Of a stretch of 26,929 bases of DNA, positions 26,312 through 26,929 are shown one piece after another. How positions within the stretch are numbered: the first letter of the stretch is position 1; each line of letters begins with the position of its first letter. Made by a program: the position numbers and the translations under genes. This DNA is from an uncultured Clostridium sp. (GTDB lineage Bacteria; Bacillota; Clostridia; Clostridiales; Clostridiaceae): positions 1 through 26,929 of the forward strand of contig NZ_CALEVF010000020.1 in NCBI RefSeq assembly GCF_937920395.1. Direction: 5' to 3'. The notes beneath the pieces are model-generated. The model was not told where the DNA came from. It did not search any database and saw only the letters and a list, made by a program, of their open reading frames with translations.

Positions 26312-26749
26312 CTAATCAGGAATAACTGTTATTGATACTTTAGCATTTCTAACAACCTTACTTGTTACAGAACCAATTAGTCTATATAAACCGTTTTTGC
26401 TACACTTTGTCATTACTATTAGGTCAAAATTATCTTTTTCAGCCGTGTTTAATATTTCATCTGCAGCGTTTCCTAAAGTTGAAATCTTATCAACTTGGTA
26501 ACCTTCTAGTTCCTTCATTCCTTTATCTAAAACCAATATGCTGTCTTTTGTTAAATAATCAAATCCGGTTGGATTTGCACCCATAATTGGATTGAGTGGA
26601 TTCATCATTTCATCGGTTAAAAGTGTTTCCATTACATTGATTAGTGTAATGGAAACATCAGCCTTACTAAAAATTCTTTTTAACCAATCAAGCGAGTGCA
26701 TGCTTCTTTGAGTGCCATCTAATGGTACTAATATTTTAAATTTTTCCAT
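26312..26749 (-). CDS. Universal stress protein, UspA family
   Basis: Cytoplasmic Usp fold protein of about 145 aa. It opens FKILVPLDGTQRSMHSLDWL (beta1, ATP-contact Asp, helix) and closes with the nucleotide motif region MTKCSKNGLYRLIGSVTSKVV followed by a final strand SITVIP. The glycine-rich loop is less canonical than GxxG-x9-G(S/T), so ATP binding is uncertain. The start is ATG 26749 (GGAGG eight bases upstream); a TTG two codons earlier is too close to that site. It is monocistronic and read away from the adapter-bearing end. Confidence 0.88.
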   Translation of the reverse strand: MEKFKILVPLDGTQRSMHSLDWLKRIFSKADVSITLINVMETLLTDEMMNPLNPIMGANPTGFDYLTKDSILVLDKGMKELEGYQVDKISTLGNAADEILNTAEKDNFDLIVMTKCSKNGLYRLIGSVTSKVVRNAKVSITVIPD

Positions 26750-26913
26750 ATACAAGACCTCCTTAAATTATCTATATATATAATATATCATTTAAATAGG
26801 TAAATGTCGCTAAAGTTAGATATATTTATAAAAAAAGGCATTATATACTTTGTATGGAAATTAATAATAAAAGAGTCATATTAGTTTTTAAAGTGTTTGT
26901 TTTGCAGATGTAA

Positions 26914-26929
26914 AGATCGGAAGAGCGTC
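26914..26929 (+). other. Illumina adapter sequence at the contig end
   Basis: The final 16 bases, AGATCGGAAGAGCGTC, are identical to the start of the Illumina TruSeq adapter read through from read 2. This is sequencing artefact, not genome. The true sequence ends at or before 26913. Confidence 0.97.

Overview
The window looks like part of a low-GC Clostridium-type genome. Coding sequence is AT-rich, most genes carry strong GGAGG-type ribosome sites, several starts are TTG or GTG, and the gene families are typical of anaerobic saccharolytic clostridia (fructose PTS, secreted pullulanase, GH36 alpha-galactosidase, B12-independent glycerol dehydratase). Both edges look like assembly edges. The first ~53 bases match the 3' end of a group II intron (rest of domain V plus domain VI). 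The last 16 bases are an Illumina adapter.

Left part (1-7145): a small unknown protein follows the intron end. A possible minus-strand operon follows (2725 to 371): an unknown protein with a duplicated segment, a CDF cation transporter and an alpha/beta hydrolase. On the plus strand are a YitT-family membrane protein and a large secreted type I pullulanase, the latter preceded by a cre-like CcpA site.

Middle (7146-16448): an MFS exporter gene is broken by an internal deletion that also shifts the frame. On the minus strand are a LacI-type regulator and GH36 alpha-galactosidase pair with a clear promoter, an AEC permease, and the fructose operon fruK-fruA (1-phosphofructokinase and EIIABC). 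The expected fruR is not seen; upstream of fruK there is instead an operator-like repeat region, a truncated coding remnant resembling MazG-like proteins, and a small ORF that seems frameshifted.

Right-centre (16449-22606): the most coherent system. A PocR-AraC regulator lies directly upstream of dhaT (1,3-propanediol dehydrogenase), dhaB1 (glycyl radical, B12-independent glycerol dehydratase) and dhaB2 (its radical SAM activase). Together these form the reductive branch of glycerol fermentation: glycerol to 3-hydroxypropionaldehyde to 1,3-propanediol, consuming NADH. The gene order and type of regulator differ from the classical C. butyricum dhaB1-dhaB2-dhaT operon.

Right end (22607-26929): a MATE exporter, then several small unknown ORFs, a TVP38/DedA-type membrane protein and a UspA-type stress protein, separated by strong hairpins.

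There are no tRNA, rRNA or CRISPR sequences that I can recognise. I do not see a convincing wholly new system. The best leads are the rearranged dha cluster with its cysteine-rich PocR regulator, and the small unknown proteins with internal repeats.
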